Shown in pieces: positions 1 to 7,922 of a stretch of 64,000 bases of DNA. The position numbers and the translations under genes are program-made. Within the stretch, counting starts at the first letter, position 1. Each line of letters opens with the position of its first letter. The notes below the pieces were generated by a model that searched no databases, was not told the DNA's origin, and was given only the letters and a program-made list of their open reading frames with translations. Origin of the DNA: Bacillota bacterium (GTDB taxonomy: Bacteria > Bacillota > Clostridia > Acetivibrionales > DTU013); the NCBI GenBank assembly GCA_023418915.1, contig JAEZYU010000038.1, forward strand, positions 1 through 64,000, given 5' to 3'.

Positions 1-117
1 CTATTGCTTCTTCTCTCCCACATCTCACGATGCGAAACTTGCAAGTCGCTTTGGGGTTCGTCGGCAACTACGCCCCTTGTGGACTTTCACCACAGATTGA
101 CGGCATGCCCGTCATAC
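1..117 (-). mobile_element. Group II intron, 5' part (runs off the window)
   Basis: Read on the minus strand, the DNA from about 117 downward begins GTATGACGGGC and continues with GGTGAAAGTCCACAAGGGGC and further short stem-forming blocks. GGTGAAAGTCC is a pattern common in domain I of bacterial group II introns. It starts directly after the T-run of a rho-independent terminator, the insertion preference known for group IIC introns. Only about 117 bases are visible, so neither the reverse transcriptase nor domains II-VI can be checked. The identification rests on remembered sequence resemblance. Confidence 0.5.
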
Positions 118-118
118 T

Positions 119-156
119 AAAAAAAGCCCGCTTAGCGTTATTCACCGCTTGCAGGC
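119..156 (-). terminator. Rho-independent terminator of the oxidoreductase operon
   Basis: On the minus strand, GCCTG...AGCG pairs with CGCT...CGGGC around a short loop and is followed by seven T residues. It lies 16 bases beyond the gamma-subunit stop codon, so it ends the four-gene operon. Confidence 0.7.
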
Positions 157-172
157 TGATTTATACAAAGGA

Positions 173-706
173 TCAATATTCCATACCTAGCTTGAGCGCT
201 TTCATTTCATCAGGAATCAGATGGTGTTTCTTCTCCGGCAGAACCTTTTTGAGGCCTTTCTCAAAATACTCTGTCGAAACGGCGTTGGTCTCATTTATCA
301 GCTTACCCAGCATGATAATGTTTGCAAATGCCAGATTTCCCATATCAGATGCAATCTGTGTCGCTGGGATCGAAAACACCTTTATATCCTTTCTGACCGG
401 TTTCCTGTTAATCAGTGAGCTGTCCAACAGCAGAATGCCTCCGGGCTCCAGATAGCTCTCAAACTTGTCGAGAGAAGGTCTGTTCATAGCCATGACCACT
501 GTTGCACTGTTTAATATCGGAGAGCCTATGGGATCATCTGATACTATAACATGACAGTTTGAAGTTCCGCCTCTCATTTCAGGGCCATATGACGGTAGGA
601 ATGAAACATACTTGTTTTCCAGCATCCCTGCATAGGCTATCAATTTGCCGGCAGCTTGTATCCCCTGGCCGCCGAAGCCTGAAAAAATGATATCTATCTG
701 AGTCAT
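173..706 (-). CDS. 2-oxoacid:ferredoxin oxidoreductase, gamma subunit
   Basis: Gamma subunit of a cytoplasmic 2-oxoacid:ferredoxin oxidoreductase (Kor/Vor type), which converts a 2-oxoacid plus CoA to acyl-CoA with reduction of ferredoxin. The 177 residues match the usual length of a separate gamma chain. GFGGQG at residues 11-16 is the family's N-terminal signature, and the PSYGPEMRGGTSNC block near residue 40 is typical of the POR/KOR gamma domain. It is the last gene of a ferredoxin-alpha-beta-gamma operon, two bases after the beta subunit, and is followed by a terminator. Substrate (2-oxoisovalerate, 2-oxoglutarate or other) cannot be decided from sequence alone. Confidence 0.9.
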   Translation of the reverse strand: MTQIDIIFSGFGGQGIQAAGKLIAYAGMLENKYVSFLPSYGPEMRGGTSNCHVIVSDDPIGSPILNSATVVMAMNRPSLDKFESYLEPGGILLLDSSLINRKPVRKDIKVFSIPATQIASDMGNLAFANIIMLGKLINETNAVSTEYFEKGLKKVLPEKKHHLIPDEMKALKLGMEY

Positions 707-708
707 GC

Positions 709-1461
709 CTACACCTCCAAATCCTTTCCCCTGAAGTTGCCGAGCGGATATTGCGGTATCATCTTTTCCTCGATCCAGCCCAGCGCCTTTACAGGATCAA
801 GCCCCCAGTTCGTAGGGCATGATGAAAGCACTTCCACTATAGAGAAGCCAAGACCTGCAAGCTGAACCTGGAAAGCTTTCTTTATTGCTTTTTTAGCAAT
901 ACTAATATTTTTGATGTTATGAGCTGATACACGTTCCACATATGCGGCGCCCTTAAGTGTTGCGAGCATTTCACACACGTTGACCGGATAACCTTCGATT
1001 TCTGGTTTTCTGCCAAAAGGCGATGTCGTAGTGACCTGACCTACCAGTGTCGTCGGTGCCATCTGACCGGAAGTCATGCCATAGATCGCATTGTTTATAA
1101 ATATAGTAGTGATTTTTTCGCCTCTGTTGGCTGCATGGACGATTTCAGCGGTACCAATGGCTGCCAGATCACCGTCACCCTGGTAGGTGAATACTGCGTT
1201 ATCGGGGTGTACGCGCTTGATGCCGGTCGCAACAGCTGGCGCTCTTCCGTGAGCAGCTTGTACCATATCGCAGTTAAAATATAAATAATTGTTATATGCA
1301 CAGCCAACAGGAGAAACACCTATGGTTTTCCCCTCTATACCAAGCTCATCTATAGCTTCTGCCACCAGACGGTGAACGATACCGTGTGTACAGCCTGGAC
1401 AGTAATGCATCTGTGTTTCCTTCAAGGCATGCGGCCTCTGAAATACTATTGCCATCGTCAT
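709..1461 (-). CDS. 2-oxoacid:ferredoxin oxidoreductase, beta (TPP-binding) subunit
   Basis: Thiamine-diphosphate-binding beta subunit. CPGCTHG at residues 21-27 opens the domain. GDGD at 95-98 and NN at 123-124 form the Mg-TPP binding motif, followed by YGMTSGQ. At 250 residues it has the usual length for the short beta subunit without its own ferredoxin domain. It sits six bases after the alpha gene and two bases before gamma, so the three are probably translated together. The TPP carbanion formed here attacks the 2-oxoacid, and electrons leave through the cluster protein encoded first in the operon. Confidence 0.92.
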   Translation of the reverse strand: MTMAIVFQRPHALKETQMHYCPGCTHGIVHRLVAEAIDELGIEGKTIGVSPVGCAYNNYLYFNCDMVQAAHGRAPAVATGIKRVHPDNAVFTYQGDGDLAAIGTAEIVHAANRGEKITTIFINNAIYGMTSGQMAPTTLVGQVTTTSPFGRKPEIEGYPVNVCEMLATLKGAAYVERVSAHNIKNISIAKKAIKKAFQVQLAGLGFSIVEVLSSCPTNWGLDPVKALGWIEEKMIPQYPLGNFRGKDLEV

Positions 1462-1467
1462 TCCCCT

Positions 1468-2523
1468 TTACTTCAAAATTTCCTTGATTTTGTCGAGTAT
1501 CTCCTTCTGAGTCGGTATCATTCCACCCATCCTGCCATGATAATGCACCGGCTTTTTTCCATTAACTGCAAGTCTTACATCCTCGACCATCTGCTCTGCG
1601 CTCATTTCAACAGAAAGGAAAGCCTTCGGAACATCTGCAAATTTTTCAAAGACAGCTGACGGGAAAGGCCAAAGAGTGATCGGTCTGATAAGTCCGACCT
1701 TTATGCCTTCCTTCTCGGCAGACTTTATGACATTCTTAATGATCCTTGCAACAGTGCCATAAGCGGCAATAATTATATCTGCACCTTCGCAGTTGTATGT
1801 TTCTGCTCTTGTTTCGTTCTCAGCTATCTGCCTGTATTTTGCCTGCAGCTTCAAATTATGATTCTCCAGAACTTCTGGGTCAATATATATCGAGGTGATC
1901 ATATTATGCTCCCTGTTCATTCCTGTACCTGTCACAGCCCAGCCCTTATCAGCTTTGTATATATCTTCGCTGTCCTTGAATTCTACACCCTCCATCATCT
2001 GACCCAGCATGCCGTCACCCATGATCATGCAGAGCGTACGATACTTGTCCGCTATGTTGAAGGCTTCCACTACCAGCTCATACAGCTCCTGGACACTGCT
2101 CGGCGCAAGAACGACCATCCTGTAATCGCCATGGCCTCCGCCCTTTGTCGCTTGAAAATAGTCGCACTGTGATGCAAGTATGCCGCCGAGTCCCGGGCCT
2201 GCTCTAACTACATTAACAATAACAGCAGGCAATTCTGCACATGCAGAATAGGATATCGCTTCCTGCTTCAGACTGATCCCAGGGCTCGAGGATGATGTCA
2301 TGACTCTTGCTCCGGCGCTTGCTGCACCGTAGACCATGTTCATTGCCGCAATCTCACTCTCAGCCTGTATAAAAGTGCCGCCATACTGGGGCATCTTCTT
2401 AGCAAAATAATGCGCCACCTCTGTCTGAGGAGTTATGGGGTAGCCGAAATAGTGCCTGCAGCCAGCTCTTAACGCCGCCTCGGCAATGACCTCGTTCCCC
2501 TTCATAAGTATTTTTTCTCCCAT
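1468..2523 (-). CDS. 2-oxoacid:ferredoxin oxidoreductase, alpha subunit (VorB-like)
   Basis: Alpha subunit of 351 residues carrying the pyrimidine-binding half of the TPP site. GYPITPQTE at residues 27-35 and the later SSSSPGISLKQE block are typical of POR/KOR/VOR alpha chains; similar clostridial proteins are commonly annotated as 3-methyl-2-oxobutanoate dehydrogenase subunit VorB. The C-terminal third (GLIRPITLWPFP onward) is the transketolase C-like domain. Gene order ferredoxin-alpha-beta-gamma with very short spacers indicates one complex. A role in branched-chain amino acid fermentation or in 2-oxoglutarate metabolism is inference. Confidence 0.9.
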   Translation of the reverse strand: MGEKILMKGNEVIAEAALRAGCRHYFGYPITPQTEVAHYFAKKMPQYGGTFIQAESEIAAMNMVYGAASAGARVMTSSSSPGISLKQEAISYSACAELPAVIVNVVRAGPGLGGILASQCDYFQATKGGGHGDYRMVVLAPSSVQELYELVVEAFNIADKYRTLCMIMGDGMLGQMMEGVEFKDSEDIYKADKGWAVTGTGMNREHNMITSIYIDPEVLENHNLKLQAKYRQIAENETRAETYNCEGADIIIAAYGTVARIIKNVIKSAEKEGIKVGLIRPITLWPFPSAVFEKFADVPKAFLSVEMSAEQMVEDVRLAVNGKKPVHYHGRMGGMIPTQKEILDKIKEILK

Positions 2524-2539
2524 TTATCTTATCCCCCTA

Positions 2540-2746
2540 TCACTTCTCTACTACTATGACACAATCAGGGCAAATCGTTGCACAAAAAGCACAGCCGATG
2601 CACTTTTCCATCTCTTTGACGGTTGCCGGGTGAAAACCTTTGAGGTTTAACCTTTCTTCATCCATAACAACTATTTTTTTAGGGCATACAGACACACAAA
2701 GCTTGCAGCCCTTACAACGATCTTCATTGAAAGTAACCTTTGCCAT
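2540..2746 (-). CDS. 2[4Fe-4S] ferredoxin subunit of the 2-oxoacid oxidoreductase
   Basis: A 68-residue protein with two complete cluster motifs: Cys 11, 14, 17, 21 and Cys 49, 52, 55, 59, each CxxCxxCxxxCP. It is the electron-transfer (delta) subunit and the first gene of the operon. I start it at the ATG at 2746 because GAGGTG lies just upstream; the longer GTG start at 2758 would place that ribosome binding site inside the gene. The stop is 16 bases before the alpha-subunit start. Confidence 0.9.
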   Translation of the reverse strand: MAKVTFNEDRCKGCKLCVSVCPKKIVVMDEERLNLKGFHPATVKEMEKCIGCAFCATICPDCVIVVEK

Positions 2747-2806
2747 ATCGCACCTCACATTCTAAAAGCGATTTAATCTATTATAAATCTCATCGCATTC
2801 AATTGC

Positions 2807-2850
2807 AAGTGTGAAAGGTAAGAGAAGCTCCGATGAGTGTGAAAGGTAAG
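2807..2850. repeat. Direct repeat of 16 bp (AGTGTGAAAGGTAAG core)
   Basis: AGTGTGAAAGGTAAG occurs at 2808-2822 and again at 2836-2850, 28 bases apart, just upstream of the oxidoreductase operon. It could be an operator or part of the repeat cluster in this spacer. No function is visible. Confidence 0.5.
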
Positions 2851-2866
2851 GCATTTCAATCAAGTG

Positions 2867-3067
2867 CATAATGCTCAAGTACATAATGCTCAAAAAATGC
2901 AAGTAATGGGGTTCCAATAGTGAATATTTTCAACATTAGCCCATGATAACACTGCACAACTCCAGATTATGTAAAATAATCATAGAAAAAAATCATTTTT
3001 CAGCTCATTTTTTTGCCCATTACCTGCATTTTTTGAGCAGTTCACTTCTTCTCTCATTATGTATACC
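2867..3067. repeat. Dispersed repeat R1, copy A (MITE-like)
   Basis: A roughly 150-200 bp element. A 24-bp sequence beginning TGCTCAAAAAATGC at 2887-2910 is repeated in inverted form at 3016-3039 with one mismatch, giving terminal inverted repeats of a 153-bp core. Weaker matching outside (CATAATG on the left, CATTATG on the right) may extend the ends. The middle carries a conserved block (AGATTATGTAAAATAATCAT at 2964-2983) shared with copies near 20978 and 49459. No open reading frame. A non-autonomous transposable element is the simplest reading. Confidence 0.65.
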
Positions 3068-3238
3068 TCTCGTAAAGATGAAAACCCCTCATTAATGATG
3101 TGAACCCCAAGTTAGTGATGTGAACCTCTCGTTAAGATGTGATCCCCTCATTAATGATGCAAACCCCTCGCTAGTGATGCATATCCCTCGTTAGCGAAGC
3201 GAACCTCTCGTTAGCGAAGCGAACCCCTCGTTAGAATG
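3061..3238. repeat. Tandem repeat, about nine units of 19-20 bp
   Basis: Successive units of the form GAACCCCTCGTTAGNGATGC follow one another directly after repeat R1. Some units are 20 bases and others lack one base (GTTAAGAT against GTTAGCGAA). Units near 3190-3238 are the most alike. The rest of the 2747-3355 spacer holds no gene; the stretch 3239-3355 shows only a weak GC hairpin at 3325-3336 that might help end the downstream gene's transcript. Confidence 0.75.
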
Positions 3239-3355
3239 TAAATCTCACATAAAATTCAACCCCCATTGCTATGTATTGAAATGGACTCTATGGTTGGTGT
3301 TTGGCAAATACAACAAAAATAAATACCGCTGGCGGTCTCGCCATATTGCAAGCAA

Positions 3356-4027
3356 CTACTGCTCCCAGGGAAGTCTAATGTTCTTTTTGAGATAAAGCCT
3401 GTCAATTCCTGCATCTCCCCTGTATTCTGACAAAACTTCCTCCATTCCGCTTATAAACCCTACCGGGATCGACATCTCGGCAGAAACAGATTCGAGGATA
3501 CCCGAAGCCTCTTCCAGCAGTTCGGGAGTACTGGCGCCGAGCAGGTTGGCATTGTTTACGAGCATGTCCACATTTATGCCCGCACTGGTTTGTATCTCCC
3601 ATATCATCGCTTTAATTTCTTCTGATGTCCTGGTCATTGGACGCTTGATGTTTATTACAAAATAATGTATATAGTCCTCGTGGGCTATCTGATCCCTGTA
3701 TCTGGATACGGCTCTTGCTCCAAGATCGTCGCCTCCAACATCGAGAATCACATTATAGCTCCTGTCCTCAAACACACCGCTAATTTCGCCCGGCAGTGAA
3801 GGTACATCCACATTAGTATTGGCGTATACCGGCGTTATTACTTTAATACCCTGATCCTCCAGCCTCGATTTGACATCAGCTGTTCTGAAAAAGGGGTTTA
3901 CGATGTCCAGATCAACTATTACTGTTTTTTTACCCTTCTCAGCGGTCTTTAGAGCATAATTGACGGCCACCTCGGTTTTTCCGCTGCCAAAGTGACCTGT
4001 GAAAATGGCGATTCTTTTATCAAACAT
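3356..4027 (-). CDS. P-loop ATPase of the ParA/MinD-like (SIMIBI) type
   Basis: A 223-residue cytoplasmic ATPase or GTPase of unknown role. GHFGSGKT at residues 11-18 is a clear Walker A motif, followed by VDLDIVNPFFRTADV, an aspartate-rich switch typical of SIMIBI-class proteins, and DVGGDDLGARAV near residue 95. The size fits an entire single domain with no fused part. GAGGA lies about eight bases before the ATG. It is the last gene of a minus-strand group with tcdA and a secreted protein. Possible roles are metallocofactor handling or enzyme activation; the sequence does not say which. Confidence 0.75.
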   Translation of the reverse strand: MFDKRIAIFTGHFGSGKTEVAVNYALKTAEKGKKTVIVDLDIVNPFFRTADVKSRLEDQGIKVITPVYANTNVDVPSLPGEISGVFEDRSYNVILDVGGDDLGARAVSRYRDQIAHEDYIHYFVINIKRPMTRTSEEIKAMIWEIQTSAGINVDMLVNNANLLGASTPELLEEASGILESVSAEMSIPVGFISGMEEVLSEYRGDAGIDRLYLKKNIRLPWEQ

Positions 4028-4073
4028 TTTGATTCCTCAATTCTTCTGTATATTGTCTTTACTCAAGATCCTT

Positions 4074-4841
4074 TCATTTACTGAGAATAATACCTGCCAG
4101 ATCACGCACAACCTCTCCGGCTATTATCAATCCTGCCACAGGAGGCACAAACGCAGTACTTCCGGGTATGCTCCTTCTGTCTGTGCATTTCCTCTCAGTG
4201 CCCTTGGGACATACACAGCAATCCCGGCAGGAGTTCTGTTCATCATCTATTGTTTTTGAGGGTGTTTCAGATGAAAATAGAACCTTCAGTGACGTTATGC
4301 CCCTGTCCCTCAGTTCCTTTCTCATCACTCTGGCAAGAGGATCGGTATTCGTTTTGCTTATATCTGTTATCATAAGCCTGGAGGGATCGAATTTATTTCC
4401 GGTGCCCATACTGCTTATGATCGGGATACCCTTTTGTTTTGCTTTCATTACGATATCAATTTTTGCAGTAACTGTATCGATGGCATCAACTATATAGTCG
4501 ACCCTGCCATCCAGAAGCTGCCCTGCGGTTTCAGGCAAATAGAAAAGCTGGTGCGTTTCCACCTCAGCCTTTGGGTTTATATCCAGTATCCTTTCCATCA
4601 TGACATCCACTTTAGGTTTTCCGATGGTTTTTCTTGTGGCATGTATCTGTCTGTTCAGATTCGTAAGGCACACAAGATCGTCATCGACCAGAATAAATCT
4701 CCCTACACCGCTCCTGGCGAGTCCTTCAACGACAAAGCTTCCCACGCCTCCTACTCCAAAAACCGCCACTCTAGATTGTTCAAGTTTTTCCAGCGCAGTG
4801 TGTCCGACCAGCATTTCAAATCTGGAAAATGCATGCAGCAT
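4074..4841 (-). CDS. tcdA: tRNA threonylcarbamoyladenosine dehydratase
   Basis: E1-like enzyme of 255 residues that uses ATP to cyclise t6A at tRNA position 37 to ct6A. The N-terminus FSRFEMLVGHTALEKL is characteristic, GVGGVGS at 29-35 is the nucleotide-binding loop, and NRQIHAT and AIDTV follow as in the ThiF/MoeB fold. A C-terminal cysteine cluster (CRDCCVC near residues 204-210) probably relates to the family's cysteine-rich segment. It starts two bases after the stop of the secreted-protein gene and lies 46 bases before the P-loop ATPase, so the three probably form an operon. MoeB/ThiF are alternatives, but no molybdopterin or thiamine genes are nearby. Confidence 0.9.
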   Translation of the reverse strand: MLHAFSRFEMLVGHTALEKLEQSRVAVFGVGGVGSFVVEGLARSGVGRFILVDDDLVCLTNLNRQIHATRKTIGKPKVDVMMERILDINPKAEVETHQLFYLPETAGQLLDGRVDYIVDAIDTVTAKIDIVMKAKQKGIPIISSMGTGNKFDPSRLMITDISKTNTDPLARVMRKELRDRGITSLKVLFSSETPSKTIDDEQNSCRDCCVCPKGTERKCTDRRSIPGSTAFVPPVAGLIIAGEVVRDLAGIILSK

Positions 4842-4843
4842 TA

Positions 4844-6460
4844 TTAGGTACCATCCTCTATTAAGGTTATAATCCAGCCGTCATTGCGTTTTATCAGCGT
4901 TGCGGTTATCAGCTGCCTGAACTGTGAGTCGACAGACAATCCCAGTGTCTGGTAGTATCTTATTACTGCAGTATTATCATCTACTACTCTTTCGCTGACC
5001 AGTTTATCAAATCTTGCTGTTTTAAATAAATCCGCATATATTGTTACATTGCTGTCACTATATTGTGCATCTATATCTCTCTTATGTATCTCGTCTATTC
5101 CAAACTGCTTCAGCATACCCAGTCTCAGGACGAATCCATCATCAAGCATCTGCATGGCATTGGGATATTGGCTCGTTGATCCGAGACATGAGTAGAATCC
5201 CTTCAGAAGCCTTACGGGCTCGCTGTCATCTGCTTTAGAAGTATCAGCTCCATCTTCTGGACTTTGTCCGGGATCGGTGTCTGCAGGATCATCGCCGTTT
5301 TCCTTTGTCGCACCGCCTAAATCGGCATTACCATCAGTACCGCTGTCTCCGTCTCTGCTTCCAGTACCGTTCTCGTCTGCACTGCTGTCCTGTCCGCTGC
5401 CAATGATATTGTCCATACTGATTGTGTTTCCGTCTGCGTCCAGCAGTAAGTCTGATTTGATATCGTAATAGACATTTATGCAAATAGGCTCGGTATCGGC
5501 ATTATCCTTTGTCCGTACTGTCTGGTCCAGCTTGACCATATCGAGCGTATGCCAGCCTATGAATATGTAATCGTATATAAAATCCGGATCACTGTTCGTG
5601 CCTATCAGGGACTGATCTGCCTTCCTGCTTCCTTTCACCAGGAACTCACCGTTCATGCAGTCGAAAACCTCCAAAAGCTCGTCTTCCTGATATGAACTCA
5701 TATGTGCCGGATCAGTAAAGCTGTATGCAAGCATGCTGAAATCTCTGTTGAATGACATCCTGCCATATTTTGCAGGGTATGAAAAAAGCTTTTTCACCGA
5801 TAGGTCATTCAGGTCGACCAAATAAAATGATGACTGCATAAATCCGTTCACCGAGGCTCCGTTGATCAGAAGATACAGCTGTCCGTGAGCGGGATTCAGC
5901 AACGCCTGCCCGATTGCATAAGGCTTATTCTGGGTATCCTGATCAGCATTGGTTACACTTCCATCCTGCTGACCTTCACTCTGCTGCGCTTCGCCTGCCT
6001 GTGGAAGCTCTCCTCTGCCTTCGAATATACCTGTCAGTTCGGCGATCTGCTCTTCATCGAGTTCGTTTACAGTACTTACTCCGTTCATATAATATTGCAG
6101 CCTTATGAATGTCTTTTGCTCCGGACTCTCACAAAGCATAACTGAAATATCGTATTCTGGCGTGTTATAGCTGACTGATACATTCTCATATGCGATAAAC
6201 ATATCATTAGTGTCGCTGTCATCATTATCAGACAAATCATCAGGCAAATCAACAGCGCCATTATCTTTGGCAGCCGCAGCATCCCCCTGCTCTTCATCGA
6301 TCTGATCCTTCTGAGTCTTATTAATATCAGTCTCTGATATGGCATCTTTCTGCGATGTCAGTTTGATATGATCCAGCAGCCTGGTGTCGAAATAAATAAA
6401 TGCAGCTGCCAGCAACAGTACGGTAACAATCAATACAATAGCAGATTTCCTTAACTTCAT
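4844..6460 (-). CDS. Membrane-anchored extracellular protein with acidic linkers, unknown function
   Basis: Not recognised. The start at 6460 is chosen because MKLRKSAIVLIVTVLLLAAA makes a normal N-terminal signal anchor and GGTGATG precedes it; the longer reading adds a 24-residue unlikely leader. The mature part begins with an Asp/Asn-rich stretch (DLSDNDDSDTND), then a domain with repeated aromatic-polar strands that could be a beta-propeller (YLLINGASVNGFMQSSFYLVD), then a second Asp/Gly/Ser linker, and a C-terminal globular domain of about 115 residues ending TLIKRNDGWIITLIEDG, resembling a small NTF2-like or lipoprotein fold. First gene of the operon with tcdA. A role at the cell surface is inferred only from the anchor. 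Confidence 0.7.
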   Translation of the reverse strand: MKLRKSAIVLIVTVLLLAAAFIYFDTRLLDHIKLTSQKDAISETDINKTQKDQIDEEQGDAAAAKDNGAVDLPDDLSDNDDSDTNDMFIAYENVSVSYNTPEYDISVMLCESPEQKTFIRLQYYMNGVSTVNELDEEQIAELTGIFEGRGELPQAGEAQQSEGQQDGSVTNADQDTQNKPYAIGQALLNPAHGQLYLLINGASVNGFMQSSFYLVDLNDLSVKKLFSYPAKYGRMSFNRDFSMLAYSFTDPAHMSSYQEDELLEVFDCMNGEFLVKGSRKADQSLIGTNSDPDFIYDYIFIGWHTLDMVKLDQTVRTKDNADTEPICINVYYDIKSDLLLDADGNTISMDNIIGSGQDSSADENGTGSRDGDSGTDGNADLGGATKENGDDPADTDPGQSPEDGADTSKADDSEPVRLLKGFYSCLGSTSQYPNAMQMLDDGFVLRLGMLKQFGIDEIHKRDIDAQYSDSNVTIYADLFKTARFDKLVSERVVDDNTAVIRYYQTLGLSVDSQFRQLITATLIKRNDGWIITLIEDGT

Positions 6461-6575
6461 AACATCACCGGGCCTTTCAGGCAAAATGGCCGTTTTTATC
6501 CTAAAGGACAATATTATGTTTATATTATACAAGAAGATTTATTCATAATCAATTTGTATCCATCCTATGATTTTC

Positions 6576-6604
6576 TTGGCTTGATTGGATTGGTTTGATA
6601 TAAT
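6576..6604 (+). promoter_or_regulatory. Sigma-A-type promoter of apgM
   Basis: TTGGCT at 6576-6581, a 17-base spacer, and a perfect TATAAT at 6599-6604. The ATG of apgM follows 60 bases later with GGAG at 6649-6652. Confidence 0.6.
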
Positions 6605-6663
6605 ATGTTGAGTAATTACGCACGGAGATACCCGTATATTAACAGAATGGAGTATGACAGCTT

Positions 6664-7872
6664 ATGAAATATGTTGTAGTCCTGGGCGACGGAATGGCGG
6701 ATTACCGGTTGCCCCAGCTGGGAAACAGGACACCTCTTCAATGCGCAGATAAACCAAATATAGATTTTCTGGCAGCTAACGGAGAGGTCGGAATGGTCAA
6801 AACCATACCGCAGGGAATACCACCGGGAAGCGATGCAGCAAATCTATCCGTGATGGGCTATGACCCTAAAAAATATTACACGGGAAGATCCCCTCTGGAA
6901 GCAGTCAGCATGGGGGTCGAACTCTCTGAAACTGATCTCGCCCTCAGGTGTAACCTGGTCACACTTGGTATAGATGAAGACTATGAAGACGCAGTGATGA
7001 CAGACTACAGCTCTGATGAAATATCAACCGCCGAAGCAAGAGAGCTGATACATGAAATAAACCGTCAGCTTGGGACTGATGAGATGAGCTTTCATCCCGG
7101 CATCAGTTACAGGCACTGCATGGTATGGCACAATGGCACGGGCACAAGAAAGCTAACTCCGCCGCACGATATATTGGAAAAAGAGATTAGTCCTTATCTG
7201 CCCTCCGGCGATACCGCTGATGTATTACTGATGATGCAGAAAAAAAGCTATGATATCCTGAAGGACCACCCTGTTAACAAGTCCAGAATATCCCGCGGTC
7301 TGCGGCCGGCCAACTCCATATGGCTTTGGGGCGAAGGCAGAAAGCCTGCCATACCGAAATTTACAAACAAATACGGAGTAAAAGGCTCCGTCGTCTCAGC
7401 AGTAGATCTCATAAAGGGCATAGGTATCTGTGCGGGGCTGGACTCTGTAGATGTAGAAGGCGTGACCGGAAATATTCATACCAACTTCAAAGGTAAAGCA
7501 CAAGCCGCTCTCAATGAGCTTAAAAAGGACAGAGATTTTGTGTATGTACACATAGAAGCCCCTGATGAATGCGGTCACAGGTTTGAGATCGAGAGTAAGG
7601 TAAGATCCATAGAATTGATCGATAAGCTTGTTGTGGGCACATTGCTTGAAGGACTTGCTTTATATGATGATTATGGTATCCTTGTGCTGCCGGATCACCC
7701 GACTCCGCTTTCACTAAGGACCCATACACCTGAGCCGGTTCCGTATATCATATACAGAAAAAGCAGTCAAAAGCCGTCAGGCCTTCTGGGCTATGATGAG
7801 TTCCAAGCTTTAAGGACAGGTTTGTTCATCGATGAGGGTCATAAGCTTATGGATAGGTTCCTTCGCAAATGA
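6664..7872 (+). CDS. apgM: Cofactor-independent phosphoglycerate mutase (ApgM family)
   Basis: A 402-residue 2,3-bisphosphoglycerate-independent phosphoglycerate mutase of the archaeal/ApgM branch of the alkaline phosphatase superfamily. It interconverts 3- and 2-phosphoglycerate in glycolysis and gluconeogenesis. GDGMAD at 8-13 holds a metal-binding aspartate, PGSDAAN at 54-60 contains the nucleophilic serine (S56), and EAPDECGHRFE and LPDHPTP supply the remaining metal ligands. Length is normal for the family. It stands alone on the plus strand with its own promoter and terminator. A homoserine kinase-like ThrH activity has been proposed for some ApgM relatives, but no threonine genes are adjacent. 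Confidence 0.9.
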   Translation: MKYVVVLGDGMADYRLPQLGNRTPLQCADKPNIDFLAANGEVGMVKTIPQGIPPGSDAANLSVMGYDPKKYYTGRSPLEAVSMGVELSETDLALRCNLVTLGIDEDYEDAVMTDYSSDEISTAEARELIHEINRQLGTDEMSFHPGISYRHCMVWHNGTGTRKLTPPHDILEKEISPYLPSGDTADVLLMMQKKSYDILKDHPVNKSRISRGLRPANSIWLWGEGRKPAIPKFTNKYGVKGSVVSAVDLIKGIGICAGLDSVDVEGVTGNIHTNFKGKAQAALNELKKDRDFVYVHIEAPDECGHRFEIESKVRSIELIDKLVVGTLLEGLALYDDYGILVLPDHPTPLSLRTHTPEPVPYIIYRKSSQKPSGLLGYDEFQALRTGLFIDEGHKLMDRFLRK

Positions 7873-7889
7873 TATAAGGCAATGGCATG

Positions 7890-7916
7890 AGCCGGTGGCG
7901 ACACCGGCTTATTTTT
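7890..7916 (+). terminator. Rho-independent terminator of apgM
   Basis: AGCCGGTG at 7890-7897, loop GCGA, CACCGGCT at 7902-7909, followed by TATTTTT. A perfect 8-bp stem placed 18 bases after the stop codon. Confidence 0.85.
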
Positions 7917-7922
7917 CAGCAA

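Noticed and set aside
30..455. 141-codon plus-strand frame at the left edge
   Set aside because: It runs antisense through the gamma subunit and the group II intron end; no start signal or family.
3061..3238. Possible CRISPR array
   Set aside because: Units are contiguous 19-20 bp tandem copies with no unique spacers.
6541..6663. Riboswitch before apgM
   Set aside because: Only a promoter and a short leader are visible; no conserved RNA motif or terminator.
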